Below the pieces are notes generated by a model. The model was not told the DNA's origin and ran no database searches. It saw nothing but the letters and a program-made list of their open reading frames with translations. A program made the translations under genes and the position numbers. DNA of 64,000 bases from Acidimicrobiales bacterium (lineage in GTDB: Bacteria; Actinomycetota; Acidimicrobiia; Acidimicrobiales; Acidimicrobilacustridaceae), in contig JALOLR010000008.1 of assembly GCA_025455885.1 (NCBI GenBank), positions 1 to 64,000 of the forward strand, written 5' to 3'. This document shows, piece after piece, positions 39,275 through 47,688 of this stretch. Positions within the stretch are counted from its first letter, which is position 1. Each line of letters starts with the position of its first letter.

Positions 39275-40738
39275 ATGGGCGAAGCCCGTCTGCTCATCGG
39301 GGGCAAGCTGGTCGACGCGTCGAGCGGCGAGACGTTCGACAACATCAACCCGGCCACCGAGGAGGTGCTGGGGGTGGTCGCCGACGGCACCGCCGCCGAC
39401 ATGGAGGCCGCCGTGGCCGCGGCGCGCACCGCGTTCGACACCACCGACTGGTCGACGAACCACGAGCTGCGCCGGCGCTGCCTCCTGCAGTTGCAGGCCG
39501 CCATCGAGTCCGAGCAGGAGGAGCTGCGCGCCGAGCTCGTGTCCGAGGTCGGCTGCCCCGTGCTGCTCACCTACGGCCCCCAGCTCGACGCCCCGCTGCG
39601 CGAGGCGCTGCTGTGGCCGGCCGAGATGATCGACCAGTTCGAGTGGCGACGCTCCCTCGGCCCGAAGGACGCCTTCGGGATGGGCTCCATGACCGAGCGG
39701 GAGGTGTGGAAGGAGCCGATCGGGGTGGTCGGGGTGGTCGTTCCGTGGAACTTCCCGATCGAGATCATCCTCAACAAGCTCGGGCCGGTGCTGGCCATGG
39801 GCAACACCTGCGTGCTCAAGCCCGCGCCCGACACCCCCTGGAACGCCACCCGCCTCGGCCGGCTCATCGCCGAGAAGACCGACATCCCGCCGGGCGTGGT
39901 CAACATCGTCGTGGGTCGCGACCACCTGATCGGCGAGGTGCTCTCCACCTCCCCCGACGTCGACATGATCGCCTTCACGGGCTCCACCGCCACGGGCCGG
40001 CGCATCATGGCCGCCGCCTCGGCCACGCTGAAGCCGGTGTTCCTCGAGCTCGGCGGCAAGTCGGTCAACCTCGTGCTCGACGACGCCGACCTCACCACGG
40101 CGCTGGCCAGCGCCAGCGGAGCGTGCTTCCACGCCGGCCAGGGGTGCGCCATCCCCACCCGGTTGATGGTCCCCCGGTCCATGTACGACGAGGCCGTCGA
40201 CATCGTGGCCACCGGCTTCGGCAACGTCACCTACGGCGACCCCACCGACCCCGGCAACCTGCAGGGACCGCAGGTCTCCAAGCGCCAGCAGGACCGCGTG
40301 CTCGACTACATCGAGAAGGGCAAGGCCCAGGGCGCCCGCCTGGTGACCGGCGGTGGCGTGCCCAGCCAGTTCGACAAGGGGTACTTCGTCGAGCCGACGC
40401 TCTTCGCCGACGTCGACAACTCCATGACCATCGCCCAGGAGGAGATCTTCGGGCCGGTGCTCGTCATGATCCCCTACGAGGGCGACGACGACGCCGTGCG
40501 GATCGCCAACGAGAGCCAGTACGGGCTGTCCGGCGCCATCACGTCGGGCGACCTCGACCGGGCCAAGGCCGTCGCCCGGCGAATCCGCACCGGCACGCTC
40601 AGCCTGAACGGCGGGGTGTGGTACGGCGCCGACGCCCCGTTCGGCGGCTACAAGCAGTCCGGCATCGGCCGCCAGTGCGGCATCGAGGGCCTCGAGATCT
40701 TCACCGAGACCAAGACCGTCGGCTGGCCGGCGGGCTGA
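39275..40738 (+). CDS. NAD-dependent aldehyde dehydrogenase
   Basis: Protein of 487 aa of the ALDH superfamily. PWNFPIEIILNKLGPVLAMGN, AFTGSTATGRRI, the catalytic Glu in FLELGGKS and the catalytic Cys in GQGCAIPTR are present, then EEIFGPVLVM and PFGGYKQSG. It turns the aldehyde from the P450 step into an acid. ATG 39275 is chosen because GGGGGAG ends 6 nt before it, rather than the GTG at 39269. It is 78 bp after the P450 and 51 bp before the CoA transferase, so co-transcription is likely. Confidence 0.92.
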   Translation: MGEARLLIGGKLVDASSGETFDNINPATEEVLGVVADGTAADMEAAVAAARTAFDTTDWSTNHELRRRCLLQLQAAIESEQEELRAELVSEVGCPVLLTYGPQLDAPLREALLWPAEMIDQFEWRRSLGPKDAFGMGSMTEREVWKEPIGVVGVVVPWNFPIEIILNKLGPVLAMGNTCVLKPAPDTPWNATRLGRLIAEKTDIPPGVVNIVVGRDHLIGEVLSTSPDVDMIAFTGSTATGRRIMAAASATLKPVFLELGGKSVNLVLDDADLTTALASASGACFHAGQGCAIPTRLMVPRSMYDEAVDIVATGFGNVTYGDPTDPGNLQGPQVSKRQQDRVLDYIEKGKAQGARLVTGGGVPSQFDKGYFVEPTLFADVDNSMTIAQEEIFGPVLVMIPYEGDDDAVRIANESQYGLSGAITSGDLDRAKAVARRIRTGTLSLNGGVWYGADAPFGGYKQSGIGRQCGIEGLEIFTETKTVGWPAG

Positions 40739-40789
40739 CACCGGCCCTCGACCCGCTCGATCCGACAACCACGACGGAGGACCACGACC

Positions 40790-42013
40790 ATGGCCGGACC
40801 CCTCGACGGCATCCGCGTCATCGAGCTCTCGAGCTGGATGTTCATCCCCTCGGCGGGCGCCGTGCTCGTCGACTGGGGGGCCGAGGTCATCAAGGTCGAG
40901 CCGCCCGAGACCGGCGACCCACAGCGGGGCCTCATCACCTCGGGCCTCGTGCCGGGCGGCCCCGGGGGCGTGAACTTCATGATGGAGCAGCCCAACCACG
41001 GCAAGCAGTCGGTGGCCATCGACCTCACCCGTGAGGACGGTCGAGAAGCGTTCCTGAAGCTGATCGAGACGGCCGACGTCCTGCTCACGAACTACATGCC
41101 CAAGGTGCGGCGCAAGCTCCGCCTCGACACCGAGGACATCCGGGCCCGCAACCCCGACATCATCATCGCCCGCGGCACCGGACAGGGCCCGAAGGGTCCC
41201 GACGCCGAGAAGGGCGGCTACGACGGCGCTTCGTTCTGGGCCCGTGGCGGGGTGGCGTCGATCATGCCGGAGAACGCCGAAGGGTGGCCGGCGAACCAAC
41301 CCGGCCCGGCGTTCGGCGACGTGATGGGCGGGCTCTCCACGGCCGGCGGCATCGCCGCGGCGCTCTTCAAGCGGGCCAACACCGGCGAGACGAGCATCGT
41401 CGACGTGTCGCTGCTCAACACCGCCATGTGGCAGATCTCGCCGCTCGTGGTGGCCTCCAAGCTCTTCGGCTTCTCGAAGCTCCCGTCAGGGGGCGACCGC
41501 AAGCAGTCGCCCAACCCCGGGGTGGGGGCCTACCGGACCGGCGACGGGCGCTACATCAGCCTGATCCTGTTGCAGAGCGACAAGTTCTGGGCCGACTTCG
41601 TGCGTCGCCTCGGCAAGCCGGAGATGGCCACCGACCCCCGCTTCGTCGACGCCGCGGCACGGGCCCAGAACAGCGCGGAGTGCATCACGCTGCTCGACGA
41701 GGCCTTCGGGTCCCAGCCGCTCTCGTACTGGAAGGAGGCCCTCGCCGACTTCGACGGCGTGTGGACCCCGTTCCAGACGCTCGACGAGCTCTACGAGGAC
41801 CCGCAGGTGATCGCCAACGGGTACCTGCCCGCCATGACGGCGGGCAACGGCCAGGAGGTCCACCTCGTGGCCAGCCCGGCCCAGTTCGACGAGGTGGCGG
41901 TCGAGGTGACCCGGTGCCCCGAGCACGGCGAGCACACCGAGACTGCGCTGCTGGCCGTGGGGCTCGAGTGGGACGAGATCAGCGCCCTGAAGGCGTCCGG
42001 CGCCATCCTCTGA
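40790..42013 (+). CDS. CaiB/BaiF family III CoA transferase
   Basis: Protein of 407 aa that transfers CoA between acyl-CoA and a carboxylic acid. WMFIPSAGAVLVDWGAEVIKVEPP, DPQRGLITSGL, GPAFGDVMGGLS (the Asp nucleophile) and NTAMWQISPL are diagnostic. It is closely related to the copy at 45128, with the same length and most motifs shared, so the two are recent paralogues in two modules of the same regulon. ATG 40790 has GACGGAGGACCACGACC upstream. Last gene of the P450-ALDH operon. A perfect 12-bp palindrome sits between its stop and that of the convergent SDR. Confidence 0.92.
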   Translation: MAGPLDGIRVIELSSWMFIPSAGAVLVDWGAEVIKVEPPETGDPQRGLITSGLVPGGPGGVNFMMEQPNHGKQSVAIDLTREDGREAFLKLIETADVLLTNYMPKVRRKLRLDTEDIRARNPDIIIARGTGQGPKGPDAEKGGYDGASFWARGGVASIMPENAEGWPANQPGPAFGDVMGGLSTAGGIAAALFKRANTGETSIVDVSLLNTAMWQISPLVVASKLFGFSKLPSGGDRKQSPNPGVGAYRTGDGRYISLILLQSDKFWADFVRRLGKPEMATDPRFVDAAARAQNSAECITLLDEAFGSQPLSYWKEALADFDGVWTPFQTLDELYEDPQVIANGYLPAMTAGNGQEVHLVASPAQFDEVAVEVTRCPEHGEHTETALLAVGLEWDEISALKASGAIL

Positions 42014-42014
42014 C

Positions 42015-42026
42015 CACCGATCGGTG
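42015..42026. repeat. Perfect 12-bp palindrome in the 13-bp gap of convergent genes
   Basis: CACCGATCGGTG, without a loop, fills the space between the stops at 42013 and 42027. It is too loop-less for a normal terminator, and its role is unknown. Confidence 0.35.
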
Positions 42027-42770
42027 TCAACGGGGTCCGGGAGGGTTGTGACGGAACGAGTCGATGGGGCTCTGCAACGACAGCCCGCCGTCCACGTCGA
42101 GCACCTGCCCGGTCACCCAGCCGAGACCGTGGACGGCGAGGATCGCCTCGGCCACGTCCTCGGGGGTCCCAAGGCGCCCGAGCGCGGTGCGATCGACGAC
42201 GCCGCCCAGCCACTCCCCCGTCCTGGGGGCGCGACCCAGCATCGGGGTGTCGGTCACCCCGGGGGCGACGGCGTTGACCCTGACAGCCGGGGCCCACTCG
42301 GTGGCCGCCACCCGAACCACCATGTCGAGCGCGGCCTTGGACGCGCAGTAGAGCCCCATCGACCGGTCGACGAGGCGGGAGCTCACACTCGAGGTCACGA
42401 CCACCGAGCCGCCCTCGTTCGCCCGCATCGGAGCGACGAGGGCCCGCATGGCGAGCCACACCCCCTTGGCGTTCACTCCGATCACCCGGTCCCACTCATC
42501 GGGACCGATGTCGGCGAGCAGTCCGCTGTGGCCGATGCCGGCGGTGACGGTGACCGTCACCGGAGCGCCCAGCCTCGCCAGGGTCTCCGCCGCGGCCGCA
42601 GCCACCTGGTCGGGGTCGGCGATGTCGCAGTCGATGTCGCCGGCGCCGTCGAGGTCCCAGGTGAGCACCTCCAGGCCAGCCCCACGCTGTCGACGTGCGA
42701 CCTCGGCACCGATGCCCGACCCGCCGCCGACCACCACCGCCGGACCCTTCCCTGCACCCTGCGCCGTCAT
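42027..42770 (-). CDS. SDR-family oxidoreductase
   Basis: Protein of 247 aa, classical SDR length. GGGSGIGAEVARR replaces the usual TGxxxGxG, VTAGIGHSG, the catalytic Ser in TSSVSSR and YCASK are present, and the end is VTGQVLDVDGG. It is an NAD(P) oxidoreductase of an alcohol such as a hydroxyacyl-CoA. ATG 42770 has GAGGGGGAGCG upstream. It is divergent from the VOC gene with a 105-bp gap and carries no operator palindrome. Confidence 0.87.
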   Translation of the reverse strand: MTAQGAGKGPAVVVGGGSGIGAEVARRQRGAGLEVLTWDLDGAGDIDCDIADPDQVAAAAAETLARLGAPVTVTVTAGIGHSGLLADIGPDEWDRVIGVNAKGVWLAMRALVAPMRANEGGSVVVTSSVSSRLVDRSMGLYCASKAALDMVVRVAATEWAPAVRVNAVAPGVTDTPMLGRAPRTGEWLGGVVDRTALGRLGTPEDVAEAILAVHGLGWVTGQVLDVDGGLSLQSPIDSFRHNPPGPR

Positions 42771-42875
42771 CGCTCCCCCTCGTGGGCCCGCCCCCCGGGC
42801 GGGACCGGCCCGACGACTCTACGACGCCCCCGTCCGCCGACCCGGAGGTCGCGCGCCACCGACCGAGGAGGGTGA

Positions 42876-43325
42876 ATGCCGCTCATCCACCACACCGCCA
42901 TCTGTACCCGTGACGTCGACGAGAGCCTGCGCTTCTGGCGGGACGGGCTCGGGTTCGACCTGCTCATGGACGAGCACTTCGACGGCGACTGGCCGACCCT
43001 GCTGCACGCGCCGTCGACGTCGCTGCGATCGGTCTTCCTGGGACGGCCCGGCCACGACGCCGGGATCGTGGAGCTGGTGGATCTCGGGCTCGTCGGCCCA
43101 CCCGGTTCGGCGGTGGATCCCCCGACCCACGGCTTCCTGCTGGTCTCGCTCATGGCCGACGTCGACGACGCGCTCGGGCGCCTGGCCGCACTCGGACTGG
43201 GCGGCACGCCGCGTCGCACCACGACCCGAGGAGTGGAGATGGCGGTCGTGACCGACCCCGACGGGGTGCTGGTCGAGCTGATCGGGGTCGAGGCGATCGG
43301 CAACCTCGGCGCCGGCGAGGGCTGA
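42876..43325 (+). CDS. VOC (glyoxalase-like) protein
   Basis: Protein of 149 aa, two beta-alpha-beta-beta-beta modules. LIHHTAICTRDVDESLRFWRDGLGF carries the first metal His, GIVELVDLG an acidic ligand, and DPDGVLVELIG the terminal Glu. It could act as an epimerase (methylmalonyl-CoA-epimerase-like) or dioxygenase. ATG 42876 has GAGGAGGGTGA directly upstream, an unusually strong site. It is a single gene between two SDRs. Confidence 0.82.
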   Translation: MPLIHHTAICTRDVDESLRFWRDGLGFDLLMDEHFDGDWPTLLHAPSTSLRSVFLGRPGHDAGIVELVDLGLVGPPGSAVDPPTHGFLLVSLMADVDDALGRLAALGLGGTPRRTTTRGVEMAVVTDPDGVLVELIGVEAIGNLGAGEG

Positions 43326-43331
43326 GGGCGC

Positions 43332-44153
43332 TCAGTCGGCCGGCGGCACCAGGATCGAGGGGTCGATCCCACCCGTGTAGATGCCGCCGGAGAACCCGCC
43401 GTCGGTCATCAGGGTCGTGGCCGTGACGTAGCTCGAGCGGCGGCTGTTCAACATGATCAGCGGCCACGCCTGCTCCTCCGGTGTGGAGTTGCGGCCCACC
43501 GGCTTGGGGAACGTGGCGAAGAAGTCCTCGCCCATGCTCTCGACGAACGACGGCATCATCGGGGTGTCGGTCGGCCCGGGCATGATCCCGTTCACGCGGA
43601 TGCCCTCGGGCGCGAGTTGGAAGCCCCGGTGGGCCACGTAGGCGTTGATGGCCTCCTTCGAGAAGCCGTAGCCGTTGTCCCCGATGAGCTCGGCGTTGTC
43701 CTCGCACCAGGCCCGACCGGCGTCGAACCCCTCGGTGGTGAGCAGCCCGAACAGGTTGGCCATGCTCATGATCCAGCCCATCCCGGCCGCCGAGCTGATG
43801 AACCCGACGCTCGAGCCGCGTGGCATGTGGGGCAACAGCGCCTCGGTCAGGTGTCGGTGCCCGACGAAGTTGACCACCATGATCTTCTGGCTCGGGGCGG
43901 TCGTGGGAAGACCGGCGCAGTTGAAGAGCGAGTCGACCGGCCCGCCGATCTCGGCGACCGTCGCCTCGATCGCCGCCGGGTCGGCCAGGTCGCAGCGGTG
44001 GAAGGCCGCGACGGGGGCCGAGCCCTCGTTCACGTCGAGAGCGTGCACCTCGGCGCCGAGCCCGGTGAGGGCGGTCGCGCACGCGGCGCCCATCCCCGAC
44101 GCAGCGCCGGTGACCACCACCCGGGTGCCGTCGTACTGGAGGGAATCGTCCAC
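43332..44153 (-). CDS. SDR-family oxidoreductase (3alpha-HSD-like)
   Basis: Protein of 273 aa. VVTGAASGMGAACATALTGLGAEVHALD, the NCAG in FNCAGLP, the catalytic Ser in ISSAAGMG and YGFSK as the Tyr/Lys pair. A long helix-loop segment (about 122-145, WIMSMANLFGLLTTEGFDAG) resembles the insertion of the 3alpha-hydroxysteroid/carbonyl reductase subgroup. It may oxidise a ring or side-chain hydroxyl. The GTG start has CGGAGCGCTTCC upstream. It shares a 66-bp divergent promoter and operator copy 4 with the LLM flavoenzyme. Confidence 0.85.
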   Translation of the reverse strand: MDDSLQYDGTRVVVTGAASGMGAACATALTGLGAEVHALDVNEGSAPVAAFHRCDLADPAAIEATVAEIGGPVDSLFNCAGLPTTAPSQKIMVVNFVGHRHLTEALLPHMPRGSSVGFISSAAGMGWIMSMANLFGLLTTEGFDAGRAWCEDNAELIGDNGYGFSKEAINAYVAHRGFQLAPEGIRVNGIMPGPTDTPMMPSFVESMGEDFFATFPKPVGRNSTPEEQAWPLIMLNSRRSSYVTATTLMTDGGFSGGIYTGGIDPSILVPPAD

Positions 44154-44181
44154 GGAAGCGCTCCGATCGGGGAGAGGAAAG

Positions 44182-44195
44182 TGACGCCGATGTTA
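44182..44195. promoter_or_regulatory. Operator palindrome, copy 4
   Basis: TGACGCCGATGTTA. It overlaps the first 2 bp of a plus-strand -10 box (TAGTCT, 44194-44199) and a possible minus-strand box (TAACAT), so it could silence both the LLM gene and the SDR. Confidence 0.7.
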
Positions 44196-44219
44196 GTCTG
44201 TCGTCTCCCTGGAGGTCCG

Positions 44220-45101
44220 ATGAACGACGCGCCCGAGTTCCACCTGTTCCTGCCCCAGATGCGCCTGTCGCTCGACGCCATGGTCGAACGGGCCCGCGCC
44301 GCCGAGGCATCGGGCTTCACCGGCATCGCCCTCATGGACCACCTGGCTCCGCCGATGGCCGAGGGGCACGACATGTACGACGCCATGATCACCGCCGCGT
44401 GGTTGGCCGCCCACACCGACACGCTCACCATCGGTCACCTCGTGCTGTGCGACTCGTTCCGCCATCCGGCGGTGCTCGCCAAGCAGGCCGTCACCCTCGA
44501 CCACGCCTCGGGAGGGCGCTTCGAGCTGGGCATCGGATGGGGCTCGGTCACCGCCGAGTTCGACCGCTTCGGCGTCGGCGCCACGGACGCCCCCACCCGG
44601 GTGGCCCGGTTGGCCGAGACGTTGACCGTGGTCCGCGCCCTCTGGTCGGGGGAGACGGTCGAGTTCGAGGGCGACCACCACCGGATCCACGACGGCGTGC
44701 AGCGCCCGACGCCCCTCGGCGACATCCCCATCGTCATCGGAGGCGCCGGCCCCCGCACGATCGACCTCGTCGCCGCCCACGCGACCTGGTGGAACTGCCC
44801 GCTCTACGCCCTCGACCGGTTCGACGCGCTGCGCCCCCGGACAGGCAGCGCCCGCGCCAGCACACAGGAAATGGTGGCCTTCGTCGCCGATCCCGCCACC
44901 CGCGACGAGACGTTGGCGCTGGCCACCCGGCGGTTCGGCACGATGGGCGGCGGGCTGGTGAGCGGCGACGCCGACGAGCTCCTCGAGCACTACCGGGACC
45001 TTCACCGCCGAGGCGTCGAGCGGGTGTACGTGTGGTTCGCCGACTTCGCCCCGCCCGCCACGCTGGCCGCGTTCGGCGACCAGGTCGTCGCCGCGTTCTG
45101 A
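44220..45101 (+). CDS. LLM-class flavin/F420-dependent oxidoreductase
   Basis: Protein of 293 aa, bacterial-luciferase-like TIM barrel. GIALMDHLAPPM, HLVLCDSFRHPAVLAKQAVTLDHASGGRFELGIGWG and PIVIGGAGPRTIDLVAAHA are typical of the F420-dependent subgroup in Actinomycetota, although FMN use cannot be excluded. It may act as a monooxygenase or a reductase. ATG 44220 has GGAGG 8 nt upstream. It is monocistronic, with operator copy 4 at its promoter, and converges on a CoA transferase with a possible hairpin at 45097-45132. Confidence 0.85.
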   Translation: MNDAPEFHLFLPQMRLSLDAMVERARAAEASGFTGIALMDHLAPPMAEGHDMYDAMITAAWLAAHTDTLTIGHLVLCDSFRHPAVLAKQAVTLDHASGGRFELGIGWGSVTAEFDRFGVGATDAPTRVARLAETLTVVRALWSGETVEFEGDHHRIHDGVQRPTPLGDIPIVIGGAGPRTIDLVAAHATWWNCPLYALDRFDALRPRTGSARASTQEMVAFVADPATRDETLALATRRFGTMGGGLVSGDADELLEHYRDLHRRGVERVYVWFADFAPPATLAAFGDQVVAAF

Positions 45102-45132
45102 GCGCGACGACGACCTGATGCCGACGCTCAGA
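45097..45132. terminator. Possible bidirectional hairpin between convergent genes
   Basis: TCTGAGCG (45097-45104) and CGCTCAGA (45125-45132), an 8-bp stem with a 20-nt loop that includes both stop codons. It is weak, with no T-tract. Confidence 0.3.
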
Positions 45133-46345
45133 GGACGGAGCCGCCCAGCTTCAGCTCGATGATCTCGTCCATGTCCTTGCCCAGCTCGAGCAGCACCTCG
45201 TCGGTGTGCTCGCCCAGATCGGGGGCGCGGGTGAGGTCCGGCGGGGTGCGATCGAACTGGATCGGCGACGGGACCATCCGGAACGACGACCCCGAGGCGC
45301 TCTCCACGTCCCGGACGTAGCCGTTGGCCAGCACCTGCGGGTCCTCCAGGAGCTCCCCGGGCCTCGCCACCGGACCCCACACCCCCTCGGCGTCGGCCAG
45401 CACCGCCTTCCACTCCTCGAACGTGCGGCTGGCGAAGATCTCGTCGAGGGCCGCCACGCACGCCGGGGCGTTCTCCCGACGGGCGGCGGCGTCGACGAAC
45501 CGGGGGTCGTCGAGCAGCTCGGGGCGCCCGATGCGCTGCACCAGGTCGGGCCAGTAGCGGTCGGCCTGCAACATGATCAGCGACAGGAAGCGGCCGTCGG
45601 AGGTCTTGTAGGTGTTCACGATGGGGTTCGGGGCCTGGGTCCGGTCGAACGACGGCATGGTGTCCATGCCGAACAGTCCGGCGGCGAGCAGGGTCGCCCC
45701 GGTCGCCCACATCCCCGTCGCCATGAGCGAGTTGTCGACCACCAGCGCCTCACCGGTGCGCTCCCGGTGGAAGAGCGCCGCCGAGATGCCCCCTGCGATG
45801 GTGAGCCCGCCGATGAGGTCGCCGAAGGCCGGGCCGGGCTGGTTGGCGGGCCAGTCGGCGCCCGCCGGGGTGGCGATGTCGGCCACGGTGCGGGCCCAGA
45901 ACGAGCAGCCGTCGTACCCGCCGCGCTCGGCCTCCGGGCCCTCCTGGCCCTGACCGGAGCCCCGGGCGTAGATGATGTTCGGGTTCGCCGCCCGGATGTC
46001 CTCGACCTCGATGCGCATGGCCCTCCGGCTGGCCGGGAGGATGCTGGTGAGGAACACGTCGGAGGTGGCGGCGAGCTCCATGAGCAGGTCATGCCCCTCG
46101 TCGGTCTTGAGGTCGATGGCCACGCTGCGCTTGCCCCGGTTGGGGAGCTCGATCATGTGGTTGACACCACCTGGCCCGCTCGGGACGAGCCCCGACGTGA
46201 CCAGGCCCCGTTGGGGGTCACCGCCGTCGGGGTGCTCGATCTTCAACACGTCGGCGCCCCACTCGGCCAGCACCGCCCCGGCCGACGGGACGTAGGTCCA
46301 GAACGCCACCTCCAGCACCCTGACGCCGTCCATGATCCCTGCCAT
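45128..46345 (-). CDS. CaiB/BaiF family III CoA transferase
   Basis: Protein of 405 aa. WTYVPSAGAVLAEWGADVLKIEHP, DPQRGLVTSGL, GPAFGDLIGGLT (the nucleophilic Asp) and NSLMATGMW. It is a close paralogue of the copy at 40790 and has the same signature order throughout. It activates an acid by transferring CoA from another thioester. It lies 63 bp after an acyl-CoA dehydrogenase in a two-gene operon driven by the promoter with operator copy 5. The combination suggests activation and first oxidation of the same compound. Confidence 0.92.
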   Translation of the reverse strand: MAGIMDGVRVLEVAFWTYVPSAGAVLAEWGADVLKIEHPDGGDPQRGLVTSGLVPSGPGGVNHMIELPNRGKRSVAIDLKTDEGHDLLMELAATSDVFLTSILPASRRAMRIEVEDIRAANPNIIYARGSGQGQEGPEAERGGYDGCSFWARTVADIATPAGADWPANQPGPAFGDLIGGLTIAGGISAALFHRERTGEALVVDNSLMATGMWATGATLLAAGLFGMDTMPSFDRTQAPNPIVNTYKTSDGRFLSLIMLQADRYWPDLVQRIGRPELLDDPRFVDAAARRENAPACVAALDEIFASRTFEEWKAVLADAEGVWGPVARPGELLEDPQVLANGYVRDVESASGSSFRMVPSPIQFDRTPPDLTRAPDLGEHTDEVLLELGKDMDEIIELKLGGSVL

Positions 46346-46408
46346 TGCCGTTCCCCCTGTCCGGGCCCGCGGGCCGCTGTCGATGCTGTGATCCGGCCCA
46401 CCGGTCGG

Positions 46409-47581
46409 TCAGCCCGGTCGGGCCGCCTTGGGCTCGCGGGGCAGGCCGAGGACCCGCTCGCCGATGATGTTCCTGTTCACCTCGGTGGTGCCCCCGGCGA
46501 TGGTCAACGAGACCGAGCCGAGCAGGCCCCTCCCCCATGACCCGTCGAGGGCGGCGAGGCCGAGGGCGTCGACGGCGCTGGCCGCCACGCGCTGGCTGGT
46601 CTGCGACCACGCCAGCTTCATGATGCTGCCCTCGGGCCCCGGCGGGCGTCCGGCCAATGCCGCGCCGAGCGCCCGCTTGGCCAGGAACTCGAGGAGGCGC
46701 ACCTCGACGAAGCGGCGCATCAGGTCGTCGCGCACGATCGGCGAGTCGAGGGGCCGCCGTCCCGACGGCCCCTCCTCTCCCGCGGCGACGAGGACCCGGT
46801 CGAGCGTGGCCCGGACGCTGAGGTACATGCTCGCCACACCGGCCCGCTCGTTGCTCAGCGTGTTGGTCGCCACCGCCCACCCGCCGTCGACCTCGCCGAG
46901 CAGGGCCGACACCGGGATCCGGGCGTCGGTGAAGAACAGCTCGCTGAACTCGGTCGTCCCCGCCATGGTGACGATCGGCCGCGCTTCGATGCCGGGGGTG
47001 CGCATGTCGACGAGCAGGCACGTGATGCCCTGGTGCTTCGGGACGTCGAGGTTGGTGCGGACGTAGAGCTGGCACCAGTCGGCGCGGTTCCCGTTGGAGT
47101 TCCAGGTCTTCTGGCCGTTCACCACGAAGTGGTCGCCCTCGAGGACCGCCCGGCACGACAACGATGCCAGGTCGGAGCCCGCGCCGGGCTCGGACATCCC
47201 CTGGCTCCAGATCTCGTCGCCGCGCAGCATCGGCTGGAGGAACCGCTCCTTCTGCTCGGCGGTCCCCATCGCCATGATGGCGGGGGCGATGTTGGCCACC
47301 CCGATGGCGTTCACCGGACCGGGGACGCCGGCGCGGGCCGTCTCCTCGTTGAAGGCGAGCTGCTCGGCGATCCCCGCGTCACGACCGCCGAACTCCCGGG
47401 GCCAGGCAATCGCCCCGTAGCCAGCGTCGACCAGGGTGGCGTTCCACTTGCGGTGGGCGTCGAAGCGCTCGTCGTCGTCGTCCCCGGCCAGCGCGGCCCG
47501 GACCTCGTCGGTGAAGTTCTCGTCGAGCCACGCCCGGAACTCACGGCGGAACCCCTCGGCGTCGTCGGCCTGATCGGACAC
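46409..47581 (-). CDS. Acyl-CoA dehydrogenase
   Basis: Protein of 390 aa. WSQGMSEPGAGSDLASLSC, VVNGQKTWNSNGNRADWCQLYVRT, a Glu in LSNERAG in the isovaleryl-type catalytic position and GGTTEVNRNIIGERVLGLPRE. It performs alpha,beta-dehydrogenation of an acyl-CoA with ETF as acceptor. Several starts are possible (GTG 47590, ATG 47587, GTG 47581). The last is best spaced (8 nt) from AGAGGAG and starts MSDQADDAEG. First gene of the operon with the CoA transferase. Operator copy 5 lies 40 bp upstream. Confidence 0.88.
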   Translation of the reverse strand: MSDQADDAEGFRREFRAWLDENFTDEVRAALAGDDDDERFDAHRKWNATLVDAGYGAIAWPREFGGRDAGIAEQLAFNEETARAGVPGPVNAIGVANIAPAIMAMGTAEQKERFLQPMLRGDEIWSQGMSEPGAGSDLASLSCRAVLEGDHFVVNGQKTWNSNGNRADWCQLYVRTNLDVPKHQGITCLLVDMRTPGIEARPIVTMAGTTEFSELFFTDARIPVSALLGEVDGGWAVATNTLSNERAGVASMYLSVRATLDRVLVAAGEEGPSGRRPLDSPIVRDDLMRRFVEVRLLEFLAKRALGAALAGRPPGPEGSIMKLAWSQTSQRVAASAVDALGLAALDGSWGRGLLGSVSLTIAGGTTEVNRNIIGERVLGLPREPKAARPG

Positions 47582-47620
47582 GGGCATCACTCCTCTCGTC
47601 GCGTCAGGCTAGAGCGAAGC

Positions 47621-47634
47621 TGACGTGAACGTCA
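47621..47634. promoter_or_regulatory. Operator palindrome, copy 5
   Basis: TGACGTGAACGTCA, perfect 5+5 arms with flanking C/G. It lies 9 bp upstream of a minus-strand -10 box (TAGCCT, 47611-47606) for the dehydrogenase/CoA-transferase operon. Confidence 0.72.
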
Positions 47635-47688
47635 GATCGGGGCGACAGGCGACGACCACGGGTGACGATCATGCGTGACGCGCAGGGC

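Noticed and set aside
37964-41299. 1111-aa minus-strand frame over the P450-ALDH-CoA transferase operon
   Set aside because: It lies fully antisense to three well-recognised genes and has no domain, signal or ribosome site. The composition is a codon-bias shadow.
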